64,000 nucleotides of DNA from Amycolatopsis keratiniphila subsp. keratiniphila (GCF_001620365.2 NZ_LQMT02000042.1:280006-344005); one strand, 5' to 3'; shown: positions 1-8,738, counted from the stretch's first letter. Notes: generated by a model from the sequence alone, not told the origin. Numbers and translations: made by a program.

Positions 1-481
1 GCAGGACGAAGACGGCGACCCAGCCCAGCGCGATGTAGATCGGCACGCCCAGCCAGCGTGGCGCGTTCGGCCACAGCATCTTCAGGGTGACCCCGCCGAT
101 CGCGCCGCCCCACACGATCGCGAGCACGATGTACCCGGTCGGCTGGGACATGGCCAGAAGGGTGAACGGCGTGTAGGTGCCGGCGATGAACAGGAAGATC
201 ATCGAATGGTCGGCGCGCTTCATCCATTCGTATGCTCGTGGGCTCCACAAGCGACGGTGGTACAGCGCGCTGACGCCGAAGACGCCGAGCACGGTCAGGC
301 CGTAGACCGAAGTGGACAAAGCGGCGATACCCGACACAGTGGACGCCGCGAGACTGATGAGGGTCGCGGCTCCGGCGACAGCGCCGAAGAAGGACCAGAA
401 ATGGATGTGCCCACGCAATCGAGGACGCGTGTCCACCACGGGCGTGGGGCCGGACGGCTGGGGTTCGGTCGCAACGCTCAC
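1..481 (-). CDS. trhA: Hemolysin III / TrhA family membrane protein (3' end outside window)
   Basis: Reading the minus strand from a GTG at 481 gives a hydrophobic protein that runs off the left edge after about 160 residues. It begins MSVATEPQPS, has HFWSFFGAVAG, then SALYHRRLW, then RADHSMIFLFIAGTYTPF and VLAIVWGGAIGG. The SALYHR block and the DHSMIFLFIAGTYTPF block are the hallmark of the hemolysin III / progestin-adipoQ receptor (PAQR) superfamily of seven-helix membrane proteins, which may be zinc-dependent hydrolases; the true function in actinobacteria is unsettled. A stop codon lies directly upstream of the GTG in frame, which limits the start. It is divergent from the isoprenyl synthase gene, the same arrangement as Rv1085c/Rv1086 in M. 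tuberculosis. Confidence 0.88.
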   Translation of the reverse strand, partial: MSVATEPQPSGPTPVVDTRPRLRGHIHFWSFFGAVAGAATLISLAASTVSGIAALSTSVYGLTVLGVFGVSALYHRRLWSPRAYEWMKRADHSMIFLFIAGTYTPFTLLAMSQPTGYIVLAIVWGGAIGGVTLKMLWPNAPRWLGVPIYIALGWVAVFVL

Positions 482-567
482 TCACTCAGGTTACGGCACC
501 GTAGGTTTTTCGCCAGTGTCCGTGGCGCGTCCCACTGGGGCCCGCGGGGTGACTAGTCTCCACTGGC

Positions 568-1344
568 GTGAGTCTTCGGTCCTTCTTGTCAGACGTCGTG
601 TACAGCGCCTACGGCAGGCGCCTGATCCAGCAGGCCAAGGGGCGCCATCCACGCCACATCGCCATCATGCTGGACGGCAACCGCCGCTGGGCGCGCGAAG
701 CGGGCTTCACGGACGTCGCCGACGGGCACCGGGCCGGGGCCAAGAAGATCGCCGACTTCCTGAGCTGGTGCAACGAGGCCGACGTCGAGGTCGTCACGAT
801 GTGGCTGCTTTCGACGGACAACCTCGGCCGCGCGGCCGAGGAGCTCAGCCCGCTGCTGAAGATCATCACCGACGTCACCGACGAACTCGCCGCGCCGCAC
901 ACGCCCTGGCGGCTCCGCATCGTGGGAGCCCTCGACTTACTGCCGCCGGAGGTCGCGAAGGCCCTCAGCGCGGCCGCGGAGCGCACTGAGGGGCGCTCCG
1001 GGATGGAGGTCAACGTCGCGGTCGGTTACGGAGGGCGTCAGGAGATCGCCGACGCGGTCCGCAAACTCCTGCTCCAGCACGCCGACGAAGGCACCTCGAT
1101 CCGCGAACTCGCGAAGATCCTGGACGTCGACCATATTTCCGAACACATGTACACCTCGGGCCAGCCCGATCCGGATCTGATTATCCGTACCTCGGGTGAG
1201 CAGCGGCTTTCCGGATTCCTGCTCTGGCAATCGGCGCATTCTGAATTCTGGTTCACCGAAGCTTATTGGCCCGCATTCCGCCGCGTCGATTTTCTCCGCG
1301 CCATGCGCGATTACGCGTGGCGGCACCGGCGCTTCGGTTCCTGA
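568..1344 (+). CDS. Short-chain Z-isoprenyl diphosphate synthase (UppS family)
   Basis: A 258-residue cis-prenyltransferase that condenses isopentenyl diphosphate onto an allylic primer, providing precursors for polyprenyl phosphate carriers of cell-wall synthesis. Visible signatures are the pyrophosphate-binding MLDGNRRWARE with catalytic Asp36, GHRAGAKKI, the WLLSTDN block, and the C-terminal RTSGEQRLSGFLLWQ and SEFWFTEAYWPAF blocks. The GTG at 568 is the only sensible start. Position next to the hemolysin III gene matches Rv1086, which makes (2Z,6E)-farnesyl diphosphate, so this copy is more likely that short-chain enzyme than the long-chain decaprenyl synthase; chain length cannot be read from the sequence alone. 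Confidence 0.92.
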   Translation: MSLRSFLSDVVYSAYGRRLIQQAKGRHPRHIAIMLDGNRRWAREAGFTDVADGHRAGAKKIADFLSWCNEADVEVVTMWLLSTDNLGRAAEELSPLLKIITDVTDELAAPHTPWRLRIVGALDLLPPEVAKALSAAAERTEGRSGMEVNVAVGYGGRQEIADAVRKLLLQHADEGTSIRELAKILDVDHISEHMYTSGQPDPDLIIRTSGEQRLSGFLLWQSAHSEFWFTEAYWPAFRRVDFLRAMRDYAWRHRRFGS

Positions 1345-1356
1345 CCGGTGACATGA

Positions 1357-1388
1357 CGAAGGCCCCGGCGTGCACTCCGGGGCCTTCG
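1357..1388. terminator. Convergent hairpin terminator
   Basis: A perfect 12-bp stem (CGAAGGCCCCGG paired with CCGGGGCCTTCG) with an 8-nt loop lies between the isoprenyl synthase stop and the stop of the convergent small secreted protein. It has no T-run. It probably ends transcription from both sides. Confidence 0.8.
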
Positions 1389-1404
1389 ACGTCTTCACTG
1401 AGGA

Positions 1405-1653
1405 TCAGTGGTGGTGGTGCTCCAGCGAGTGGAGGATCAGGGCCGGGGTGGTGGCGATGCCCGTGTAGGCACCCGCGACCAGCGAAGCGGCACCGTAGCC
1501 CAGCGCGCCGCCGCCCTCGATGAAGGTGTTGTAGGCGTCGCCGAACGTCGGGTCCGGGGTGCCGGAGGTGTCCCCAGTGGCGGCGAACGCGGTCCCGCCG
1601 ACCATCATGATGCCCGCGGCGACGGCGGAAACGAAACCAGCCTTCTTCAGCAC
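1405..1653 (-). CDS. Small secreted protein, unknown function
   Basis: An 82-residue protein starting MLKKAGFVSAVAAG. The first about 24 residues form a signal peptide (KK, hydrophobic core, cleavage near TAFA-A), followed by a Gly/Ala/Thr-rich mature part of under 60 residues. The GTG at 1653 is chosen because AAGGAG sits 8 nt upstream; a longer reading from 1695 has no such support. The protein ends SLEHHHH, a natural short histidine tail. I do not recognise the family. A secreted or wall-associated role is inference from the signal peptide only. Confidence 0.7.
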   Translation of the reverse strand: MLKKAGFVSAVAAGIMMVGGTAFAATGDTSGTPDPTFGDAYNTFIEGGGALGYGAASLVAGAYTGIATTPALILHSLEHHHH

Positions 1654-2278
1654 TTCGCACACTCCTTGGTAGAGATATTCAGGGATCGGGGGCACCGAAA
1701 TCCGGTGGGGGTGTCCCGCAGTGAGAAAATTACTCGCTATTCAGGAGTTGTGACCGTTGCGTAAGCCCATTGTGTGAGGCCGAAAAGGCGCGTTTCACTC
1801 GGTCCGGTTCTCTGTCTCGGTCACAAAATGCGGCCCGCTACCAAGCGTGGTAGAACCCTCGATCCCATCAGGTGAACGCCCTGCGTCGCGTTAATCCATC
1901 CGGGTCGCATCGACGAGCGTCCCTGAATGGAGATCATCACTACATACCGTGACGGTGACCAGGTGTTGATGTCACGCGACTGACAGTGAGATGACGGTTT
2001 GGCGAATCACCGTGGTGGCTGCCTGCGCGATCGGCCGGACGCAGGTACCTTCCGGAAGTGAGGGTTCGCGTCCCATGCGGACTCTCGCGGGAGGCCCTGG
2101 TCGTGGCGGTTGTCGACAGGGCGGCACAGCCGCCCAGTGGATGCACGAGGGGGCCGGCACCCGGCCCTCGCGGCCGTGCCGACTGACGTCGGAAGACGTT
2201 GGAAGGAGCGGTTAGCCAGGGAGGTGCCCGGCCCAGCGAGTGCGGGCGTGGTGCCACGCCCACGAGGGAGATGCCGTC
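1654..2278. other. Long intergenic region upstream of phoH
   Basis: About 620 bases without a gene I can defend. It must hold the divergent promoters of the small secreted gene (minus) and phoH (plus). The 1700-1830 part is noticeably AT-richer than its neighbours (for example GAGAAAATTACTCGC near 1720). Open frames in 1940-2300 on both strands lack ribosome sites and coding character. No known riboswitch class is recognisable. Confidence 0.5.
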
Positions 2279-3670
2279 GTGACTGCGCAGCGTTCACCCC
2301 GCAAGGCCTCTGGCCGTTCTTCGACCGGTGCCTCTGGCCCGGAGAAAGCCTCGATCTCGCCCGAATCCCAGCGGTCCACTTACGTGCTCGACACGTCGGT
2401 CCTGCTCTCTGACCCCTGGTCGGTGACCCGTTTCGCCGAACACGCGGTCGTGCTCCCGCTGGTCGTCATCAGTGAACTGGAGGCGAAACGTCACCATCCC
2501 GAACTGGGGTGGTTCGCGCGCGAAGCGCTCCGCATGCTCGACGACCTGCGTCGTCAGCACGGCAGGCTCGACGCGCCGATCCCGATCGGTGAGCACGGCG
2601 GCACCCTGCAGGTGGAGTTGAACCACTCCGATCCCACGGTGCTCCCGGTCGGCTTCCGCACCGACTCCAACGACCACCGCATCCTCGCCTGTGCGCTCAA
2701 TCTGGCGGCGGAACGCGCGTCGGTCACGCTGGTGACCAAGGACATCCCCTTGCGCGTCAAGGCGGGAGCCGTCGGCCTCGAAGCCGACGAGTACCGCGCG
2801 CAGGAGGTGACGCCCTCGGGCTGGACGGGCATGGCGGACGTGGACGTCCCGCAGACCCTCGTCGACGCGCTGTTCAGCGGGTCTTCGGTGGATCCGGCGG
2901 AATTCGGGATGCCCGAGGTCGGTGAACTGCCCTGTCACACCGGGTTGAGGTTGCTCGCGGGCAGTTCGAGCGCGCTGGGCCGGGTCACCGCCGACAAGCG
3001 GATCCGGCTCGTGCGCGGTGACAAGGAGGCGTTCGGGCTGCACGGCCGGTCGGCCGAACAGCGGGTGGCGCTGGATCTCCTGCTGGACTCCGACGTCGGC
3101 ATCGTCTCGCTGGGCGGACGGGCCGGGACGGGTAAGTCGGCGCTCGCGCTCTGCGCGGGGCTGGAGTCGGTGATGGAACGCCGCCAGCACCGCAAGGTGG
3201 TCGTGTTCCGGCCGGTGTACGCGGTCGGCGGCCAGGAACTGGGCTACCTGCCCGGTTCCGAGAGCGAGAAGATGCAGCCTTGGGCGCAGGCGGTGTTCGA
3301 CACCCTCGGCGGGTTGGTCAGCCAGGACGTCCTCGACGAGGTCTTCGACCGCGGCATGCTCGAGGTGCTGCCGCTGACTCACATCCGCGGCCGGTCGCTG
3401 CACGACACGTTCGTCATCGTCGACGAGGCGCAGTCCTTGGAGCGCAACGTGCTCCTGACCGTGCTTTCGCGGCTGGGCACGGCCTCGCGGGTCGTGCTCA
3501 CGCATGACGTCGCGCAGCGCGACAACCTGCGGGTCGGGCGGCACGACGGCGTTTCCGCGGTGATCGAGAAGCTCAAGGGGCATCCGCTGTTCGCGCATGT
3601 CACGTTGACCCGCTCCGAGCGTTCGCCGATCGCGGCGCTCGTCACCGAAATGCTGGAGGACCACGGTTAG
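2279..3670 (+). CDS. phoH: PIN domain-PhoH ATPase fusion protein (PhoH2 type)
   Basis: A 463-residue fusion. After about 33 disordered residues comes a PIN ribonuclease domain (YVLDTSVLL with Asp38, VISELEAKR, DSNDHRILACA), and from about residue 270 a PhoH helicase/ATPase domain with Walker A GRAGTGKS and Walker B TFVIVDEAQ. Mycobacterial PhoH2 proteins of this layout are RNA-unwinding ribonucleases described as toxin-antitoxin-like. GTG 2279 is preferred over the ATG at 2240 because GAGGGAG lies 9 nt before it and the extra 13 residues look non-coding. It ends six bases before a long palindrome shared with the convergent phosphatase gene. Confidence 0.92.
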   Translation: MTAQRSPRKASGRSSTGASGPEKASISPESQRSTYVLDTSVLLSDPWSVTRFAEHAVVLPLVVISELEAKRHHPELGWFAREALRMLDDLRRQHGRLDAPIPIGEHGGTLQVELNHSDPTVLPVGFRTDSNDHRILACALNLAAERASVTLVTKDIPLRVKAGAVGLEADEYRAQEVTPSGWTGMADVDVPQTLVDALFSGSSVDPAEFGMPEVGELPCHTGLRLLAGSSSALGRVTADKRIRLVRGDKEAFGLHGRSAEQRVALDLLLDSDVGIVSLGGRAGTGKSALALCAGLESVMERRQHRKVVVFRPVYAVGGQELGYLPGSESEKMQPWAQAVFDTLGGLVSQDVLDEVFDRGMLEVLPLTHIRGRSLHDTFVIVDEAQSLERNVLLTVLSRLGTASRVVLTHDVAQRDNLRVGRHDGVSAVIEKLKGHPLFAHVTLTRSERSPIAALVTEMLEDHG

Positions 3671-3675
3671 GCGCA

Positions 3676-3730
3676 TGTCATGAAAGGGTCGTTCAGGACA
3701 TTTTCTGTCCTGAACGACCCTTTCATGACA
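3676..3730. terminator. Perfect 25-bp palindrome, bidirectional terminator (word family A)
   Basis: Arms 3676-3700 and 3706-3730 are perfectly complementary over 25 bp around a 5-nt loop (TTTTC). It fills the gap between the phoH stop (3668-3670) and the phosphatase stop (3732-3734). The arm contains ATGAAAGGGTCGTTCAGGAC. The loop's T-run is too short for a classic intrinsic terminator, but the stem stability fits the T-less terminators of actinomycetes. Confidence 0.85.
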
Positions 3731-3731
3731 C

Positions 3732-5330
3732 TCACGACACCGGTTTCGCCCAGGGGAGCGGCCGTCCGTCCACGTCATCGGTGAGTTCGACGCCGAGCAT
3801 GGCCGAAAGGGACGAACCCAGATCGACGACGTCCAGATCCGGCAGCTTCGCACCCGGCTCGAAACCGGGGCCGCTCGCGAGCAGGAGTCCGTCCGGCCGG
3901 TGGTCCCCGGTGCGCCAATGCTCGTCCGGGCCGTAGACGACGCCGGTCTTGGGCGACCAGACCGTCTCGATCGGCCCCGTGCGGGCCCAGTCGATCAGCA
4001 GATCCGGCAGTGTGTCGTCGGCTTCCCGGTCGTAGTGGTCGCTCGTGCGGGAAACCTCGCGCACGACGGGCTTCCCCGACGCGACGTTCACCAGCGAAAG
4101 CAGGTCTTCGGTCAGTTGCTCGCACACGGCTTCGTATTCCGCGCCGGGCCGGACGACGCCGTGCGGTTCGCGGCCGGCCAGGTTGATCCGCACCCCGCCG
4201 AAGACGAAGTTGTTGGGAGACAGGAAGAATCGCTGCTTCGACCGCTGTTCGGCGGTCGCCCAGTTCGGCACCGCGGGCAGCGGGGACGCCGCCAGCCGCT
4301 TGCGCAGCAAGGGCATCGCGGCCGAAGCGAGCTTCGTCCTCAAAGGACCGGGGAGCGCGGAGTAGGCGCGTTTGGCCGTCGTCATCGCGCCGCCGCCCCG
4401 CAGCCCTTCGGTCTCCACCGTGTCGAGGAGCCGCAGGATTTCGTGCAGCAGATGGCTTCCCTCGTACCGCGATCCCATACCGTGACTCAGCAGCACGAAG
4501 ACCGTGGTGTCCGGTCCGGCCAACGCGAGATGCTCGCCGATCGCCTCGTCGAGGCCGCGGTAGACCGCGCGGATCGGATCCAGTTCCGCGGCGAGCGCCA
4601 CGTCGTGGTCGCGGTGCCCCGGGTCGTGCAGATGCCACTGCTGGTGGCCGATGCTGTGGGATTCCCCGTACACCGAAAGGAAAAGATCCCAATCGCCCTC
4701 GGCGAGCAGCTTCGTCGACACCTGGGTCTTCTGCCCGATCCCGGCGACGAGCCCGTGGGTCAGCGCGCGTTCCTCGTCGGGTGTCCGATGTGGACCTTCG
4801 CGGTGGAGGTAGTCGTCCGGTGCCCAGTCGCGGACCAGGTCGGGCTCGGCGGTGAGGATGGGGGTGAGCCCGAACTCGGCCTCGATCTCCTTCGCCAGCT
4901 CCGGTGGTGAGGTGTGGAAGCCGAAATGCCGGTCGTGGCAGGCGTATTCGCTCACCATGGCCCCGTTGATCGGTTTGTCCGCACGGGAATGCGGGACGTC
5001 GAGTACGGCGACCCGTTTCCCCGCGTCGGAAAGCGTCTCCCAGAACGGGGTCCCGCGGATCTCCAGCGGGCTGGTCAGCCGCCGTTCGTAGGTTTTGGTG
5101 TCGACCTCTTCCCAGCAGTGGAACCCGGTCCGCGCGGCGGTGCGCGCGGTGAAGAAGCTGCTCCACAGCGAGCCGACGAACAGGCCGTAGGGATTGTGCG
5201 TGGTCGCCGAAGCGCTGGTTTCGAGCAGGCGCGCCAACGTCGGCACCTCACCCGTGGCGGCGAGTTCCCTGATCGTGGTGGGATCGCACGCGTCGAGTGC
5301 GACCACGAGGATCTTGGCGGGCTCGGTCAT
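3732..5330 (-). CDS. Alkaline phosphatase-superfamily hydrolase (type I phosphodiesterase/sulfatase-like)
   Basis: A 532-residue predicted metal-dependent hydrolase beginning MTEPAKILVVALDACDPTT. The DACD start motif (first metal ligand), the TGFHCWEEVD block and the LLSHGMGSRYEGSHLL block with later metal-binding Asp/His residues match the type I phosphodiesterase / nucleotide pyrophosphatase branch of the alkaline phosphatase superfamily. There is no signal peptide, so it should act in the cytoplasm. ATG 5330 overlaps the glycosyltransferase stop by 4 nt (ATGA), so the two are translationally coupled and probably act on the same sugar-linked substrate; that substrate is unknown. Confidence 0.85.
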   Translation of the reverse strand: MTEPAKILVVALDACDPTTIRELAATGEVPTLARLLETSASATTHNPYGLFVGSLWSSFFTARTAARTGFHCWEEVDTKTYERRLTSPLEIRGTPFWETLSDAGKRVAVLDVPHSRADKPINGAMVSEYACHDRHFGFHTSPPELAKEIEAEFGLTPILTAEPDLVRDWAPDDYLHREGPHRTPDEERALTHGLVAGIGQKTQVSTKLLAEGDWDLFLSVYGESHSIGHQQWHLHDPGHRDHDVALAAELDPIRAVYRGLDEAIGEHLALAGPDTTVFVLLSHGMGSRYEGSHLLHEILRLLDTVETEGLRGGGAMTTAKRAYSALPGPLRTKLASAAMPLLRKRLAASPLPAVPNWATAEQRSKQRFFLSPNNFVFGGVRINLAGREPHGVVRPGAEYEAVCEQLTEDLLSLVNVASGKPVVREVSRTSDHYDREADDTLPDLLIDWARTGPIETVWSPKTGVVYGPDEHWRTGDHRPDGLLLASGPGFEPGAKLPDLDVVDLGSSLSAMLGVELTDDVDGRPLPWAKPVS

Positions 5331-6370
5331 ACTCGGTGCTCCGGTCCTGAATGCTTGCGGCGGATGGCGGCGAAGTCGTCGTCGTAGGTCGGCCCGTGGG
5401 AAAGCCGGTCCCCGGAAGTCGTCGTGTAGTAGCAGGAAATCGCCGGGACGACCAGGGGCGCGCGGTCGGCGGTCAGCGCCAGCAACAGGTCCCAGTCGCC
5501 CATTTCGACCAGCGATTCGTCGAACCTGGCTTCCGGCAGGCCCGCCCGGTGCGCGACGGCGCCGATGTCGGCGAGGTTCTCCTGTACCAGGGTTTCCCGG
5601 TCGTAGCGGCGCAGGAACAACGTCGGCAGCCCGCCGATGTCGTCGATGACGAAGCCGCCGTAGGCCGCGGTGATCTCCGGATGCTCGCCGAACGCCCAGC
5701 CCAAGGCCTTGAGCCACAAGGGATGCATGGTGTTGTCGTCGTCGAGGTAGGCGACGACGTCGCCGGTGACCTCGGCCAGCCCGGCGTTGCGGGCGGCACA
5801 GACGCCGCCGTGCTCGACCCGGATCGAACGGATCCGCGGGTCCTCGAAACCGGCGATCACCTTCGGCGTGGAATCCGAACTGGCGTCGTCGACGATCACC
5901 AGTTCCCAGTTCTGGTATCGCTGCGCCAGCACCGAAGCGACGGCACGCGGCAGCAGCGCGGCCCGGTCGTGGGTGGGCAGGACGATCGAGATCTTCGGTG
6001 CGGCAAGGAGTTCGTGCTGATCGATCCAGTGCGTGAACGTGCGGACGTCACGCGCGGCCTCGAGGTTTTCGGTACGGAGGTGCAGGCCTTCGAACGCGGT
6101 GTCGTGGCCGCCGAGCCAGCCGTCGAGCGCTCCCTGCCGCGCGTCGAGGGCGGCCTGCCGGTCTTCGACGGTGGAGATGCGCGCCTCGCCGTCCCGCAGT
6201 GCCTTGCCGTGATCTTCGAGCCAGGCGGTGCGATGCTCCAGCGTCGCGCGCAATCGTTCGATCTCCGCCGCCTGCTCCGCGAGCGCGGACCGCAGCTCGG
6301 CGATTTCCCCGTTTTCCGCGTGGCGGCGGTCGTCCTTCGCCGCCGCCACGATCCGTCTCAGGCGTCTCAC
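5327..6370 (-). CDS. Family 2 glycosyltransferase with N-terminal coiled coil
   Basis: About 347 residues. The first about 95 form a heptad-rich coiled coil (AELRSALAEQAAEIERLRAT and following); then a GT-A fold domain starts at KISIVLPTHDRAALLPRAV, with LVIVDDASSDST for nucleotide binding and the metal-binding YLDDDN. It should transfer a sugar from an NDP-sugar to an unknown acceptor at the cytoplasmic face. The start is uncertain: GTG 6370 or GTG 6379, neither with a clear ribosome site. Its stop overlaps the following phosphatase gene by ATGA. The coiled coil suggests oligomerisation or docking to a partner. Confidence 0.85.
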   Translation of the reverse strand: MRRLRRIVAAAKDDRRHAENGEIAELRSALAEQAAEIERLRATLEHRTAWLEDHGKALRDGEARISTVEDRQAALDARQGALDGWLGGHDTAFEGLHLRTENLEAARDVRTFTHWIDQHELLAAPKISIVLPTHDRAALLPRAVASVLAQRYQNWELVIVDDASSDSTPKVIAGFEDPRIRSIRVEHGGVCAARNAGLAEVTGDVVAYLDDDNTMHPLWLKALGWAFGEHPEITAAYGGFVIDDIGGLPTLFLRRYDRETLVQENLADIGAVAHRAGLPEARFDESLVEMGDWDLLLALTADRAPLVVPAISCYYTTTSGDRLSHGPTYDDDFAAIRRKHSGPEHRV

Positions 6371-6402
6371 CCGGTGCACCCTAGTGCTTCCGGTGCGCGG
6401 AA

Positions 6403-7842
6403 TCACCAGCCAGACGGCAGCGGACGCCCTTCCGCGAAGCCGGCGGCGGACTGGATCCCGAGCAGCGCGCGCTCGTGGAACTCCTCCAGCGTCCGGGCAC
6501 CCGCGTACGTGCAGGCCGAACGGACACCGGAGCCGATCGAGTCGAGCAGGTCCTCGACGCCGGGGCGAGCCGGGTCCAAGGCCATCCGCGACGCCGAAAT
6601 GCCCTCTTCGAACAGGCCCTTCTTGGCGCGCTCGAAGACGTTGTCCGTACGCGTGCGGGCGCCGACGGCGCGCTTCGACGCCATGCCGAACGACTCCTTG
6701 TACGGCTTGCCCTGCTCGTCGTAGCGCAGGTCGCCCGGGGATTCGTGGGTGCCGGCGAACCACGAGCCGACCATCGCCGCCGACGCGCCGGCGGCCAGCG
6801 CGAGCGCGACGTCGCGCGGATGCCGCACGCCGCCGTCCGCCCAGACGTGTTTGCCCAGTTCACGGGCCGCGGCCGCGCATTCGGCGACGGCGGAGAACTG
6901 CGGGCGCCCGACGCCGGTCATCATCCGGGTCGTGCACATGGCGCCGGGGCCGACGCCGACCTTGACGACGTCCGCTCCCGCGTGGATCAGGTCCCGCGTG
7001 CCCTCCGCGGTGACCACGTTCCCGGCGACCACCGGCACCTGAGGGTTCACCGACCGGACGGCCTTCAGTGCGGAGATCATCTTCTCCTGGTGGCCGTGCG
7101 CGGTGTCGACCACCAGCACGTCGACGCCCGCCGCGAGGACGGCCTCGGCCTTCGCCGCGACGTCGCCGTTCACGCCGATCGCGGCGGCGACGCGCAGGTT
7201 GCCGCCGTCGTCGACGGCCGGCGTGTAGATCTCGGCGCGCAGGGCCGCGATCTCGGTCAGGACGCCCGCGAGCCTGCCGTTCTCGTCGATGCCGAGCGCG
7301 AGGCGGCCGCCGTGGTCGTGCAGTCGCTCGAACACCTCGCGCGGCGGAGTGTCCAGCGGGACCGTGACGACCGCGGGCTCCGCGACGTCGGCCAGCCGCG
7401 CGAAGCGGTCTACGCCGGCGCAGGCCGCTTCGTCCACGACGCCGACGGGCTTGCCGTCCTCGTCCACCACGACGACGGCGCCGTGGGCACGTTTGCCGAC
7501 GAGGTTCAGCGCGTCGGCCACCGCGTCGCCGCCGGTCAGCACGAGCGGGGTGTCCCACACGGTGTGACGGCTCTTGACCCAGGTGACGATGTCGGCGACC
7601 GCGGCCACGTCGACGTCCTGCGGCAGGACGACGAGCCCGCCGCGCCTGGCGACCGTTTCGGCCATCCGGCGGCCCGCGACGGCGGTCATGTTGGCGACCA
7701 CGATCGGGATCGTCGCGCCGGTGCCGTCCACAGTGGACAGGTCGACGTCGAAACGGGACTCCACGTCCGACCGGTTCGGCAAAAGGAACACGTCGTCGTA
7801 GGTCAGGTCGTGAGCGGGCCCATGCCCGTCGAGAAAGCGCAC
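6403..7842 (-). CDS. guaB1: GuaB1 family IMP dehydrogenase-related protein (GMP reductase)
   Basis: A 479-residue TIM-barrel protein of the IMPDH/GMPR superfamily. It begins MRFLDGHGPAHDLTYDDVFL, has two CBS domains at about residues 95-210, and a catalytic loop GPGAMCTTRMMTGVG with the active Cys near residue 300, followed by ADGGVRHPRDVALALAAGA. Actinobacterial GuaB1 proteins have been shown to act as NADPH-dependent GMP reductases in purine salvage, controlled through the CBS module. The GTG at 7842 starts the gene. It is divergent from the DUF309 gene with only about 35 bp between them, so promoters are compact. Confidence 0.93.
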   Translation of the reverse strand: MRFLDGHGPAHDLTYDDVFLLPNRSDVESRFDVDLSTVDGTGATIPIVVANMTAVAGRRMAETVARRGGLVVLPQDVDVAAVADIVTWVKSRHTVWDTPLVLTGGDAVADALNLVGKRAHGAVVVVDEDGKPVGVVDEAACAGVDRFARLADVAEPAVVTVPLDTPPREVFERLHDHGGRLALGIDENGRLAGVLTEIAALRAEIYTPAVDDGGNLRVAAAIGVNGDVAAKAEAVLAAGVDVLVVDTAHGHQEKMISALKAVRSVNPQVPVVAGNVVTAEGTRDLIHAGADVVKVGVGPGAMCTTRMMTGVGRPQFSAVAECAAAARELGKHVWADGGVRHPRDVALALAAGASAAMVGSWFAGTHESPGDLRYDEQGKPYKESFGMASKRAVGARTRTDNVFERAKKGLFEEGISASRMALDPARPGVEDLLDSIGSGVRSACTYAGARTLEEFHERALLGIQSAAGFAEGRPLPSGW

Positions 7843-7877
7843 GAGGCCCCAGGATACCCGCGTGGGACAATGACGGC

Positions 7878-8348
7878 ATGACGGACCGGGACCGTGACGA
7901 AGCCGGACGAGCCCGCAACGCGCGCCCGCGGGACGGTCTCGGCAGGCCGCTCCCGTACGGCGCCGACGGTGTCGAGCGGCAGCCCGAGGGCATCGAACGC
8001 AGCCCGGAGGACACCATCTCCGAGGCGCAGCGCCTGCTCGACGCGGGCCGCCCGTTCCACGCGCACGAGGTTTTCGAGGACGCGTGGAAGTCCACCGACG
8101 GGCCGGAGCGGGAGCTGTGGCGCGGCCTCGCGCAGCTCGCCGTCGGCCTGACCCACGCGGCCAGGGGGAACGGCAACGGCGCGGCTTCGCTGCTGGAGCG
8201 TGGTGCGGACAACATCGAGCCGTTCCGCGAGGACGGGCCGCACGGGATCGACATCCCGGGGCTACAGGCCTGGGCGAGGGCGATGGCCGAAGAAGTGAAG
8301 GTGCGGGCGCGGGTGGAGCCGGTCGCGCCTCGCCTATTGGGCCAGTAG
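7878..8348 (+). CDS. DUF309 domain protein
   Basis: 156 residues. A polar, Arg/Asp-rich N-terminus of about 50 residues precedes the DUF309 signature FHAHEVFEDAWKST, then ELWRGLAQLAVGLTHAARGN. DUF309 is a small all-helical family related to TTHA0068; the conserved His/Glu residues suggest metal or ligand binding, but no reaction is established. The ATG at 7878 is the likely start. Its last 15 nt overlap the end of the convergent HxlR gene. Confidence 0.85.
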   Translation: MTDRDRDEAGRARNARPRDGLGRPLPYGADGVERQPEGIERSPEDTISEAQRLLDAGRPFHAHEVFEDAWKSTDGPERELWRGLAQLAVGLTHAARGNGNGAASLLERGADNIEPFREDGPHGIDIPGLQAWARAMAEEVKVRARVEPVAPRLLGQ

Positions 8349-8738
8349 AGCCGAGCCGGAGCGGTACAGCTCGATCAGCAGCGGTCGCAGCTCCAGTCCC
8401 GCCGGGGTGAGCCGGTAGCTGGTCCGGCTCGGGAAGCCCGGCAGTTCTTCGCGGACTGCGAGGCGTCGCGCGGTCAGGTCGCCGAGGCGTTCTGTCAGCA
8501 CCTTCGCCGACAGTTCGGGCAACGCCGCGCGTAGGTCGCTGAAGGACCGTGCCCCGCCCATGAGTTCTCGCAGCACCAGCGTGGTCCAGCGGCCCGAGAT
8601 CGCGGCGAGCGCGACCTCGACCGGGCAGTCCGGCTCCGGCCGCCGGGTGCGGCCGCGGGCGTCCGGGACGAGCTCGCCGTCGAAGGTTTCCGTTTGGTGA
8701 CCTGCTTCGCGGTCCGTTTCGCTGTCCGCATGACGCAT
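8334..8738 (-). CDS. HxlR family winged-helix transcriptional regulator
   Basis: 134 residues with the standard HxlR layout: CPVEVALAAISGRWTTLVLREL, then GARSFSDLRAALPELSAKVL as recognition helix region, then TERLGDLTARRLAVREEL and TSYRLTPAGLELRPLL. The usual conserved Cys is in CPVE, the candidate redox or electrophile sensor. ATG 8738 follows a GGGGG stretch. The start lies 9 nt inside or 9 nt next to the divergent NTF2-like gene, depending on which start that gene uses, so the two promoters must overlap their coding regions or be leaderless. It probably controls the neighbouring NTF2-like and oxidoreductase genes. Confidence 0.88.
   Translation of the reverse strand: MRHADSETDREAGHQTETFDGELVPDARGRTRRPEPDCPVEVALAAISGRWTTLVLRELMGGARSFSDLRAALPELSAKVLTERLGDLTARRLAVREELPGFPSRTSYRLTPAGLELRPLLIELYRSGSALLAQ

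Noticed and set aside
1991..2215. 74-codon plus-strand frame upstream of phoH as a possible antitoxin gene
   Set aside because: No ribosome site, weak third-position bias, and no recognisable sequence; overlapping frames on the other strand are as long.
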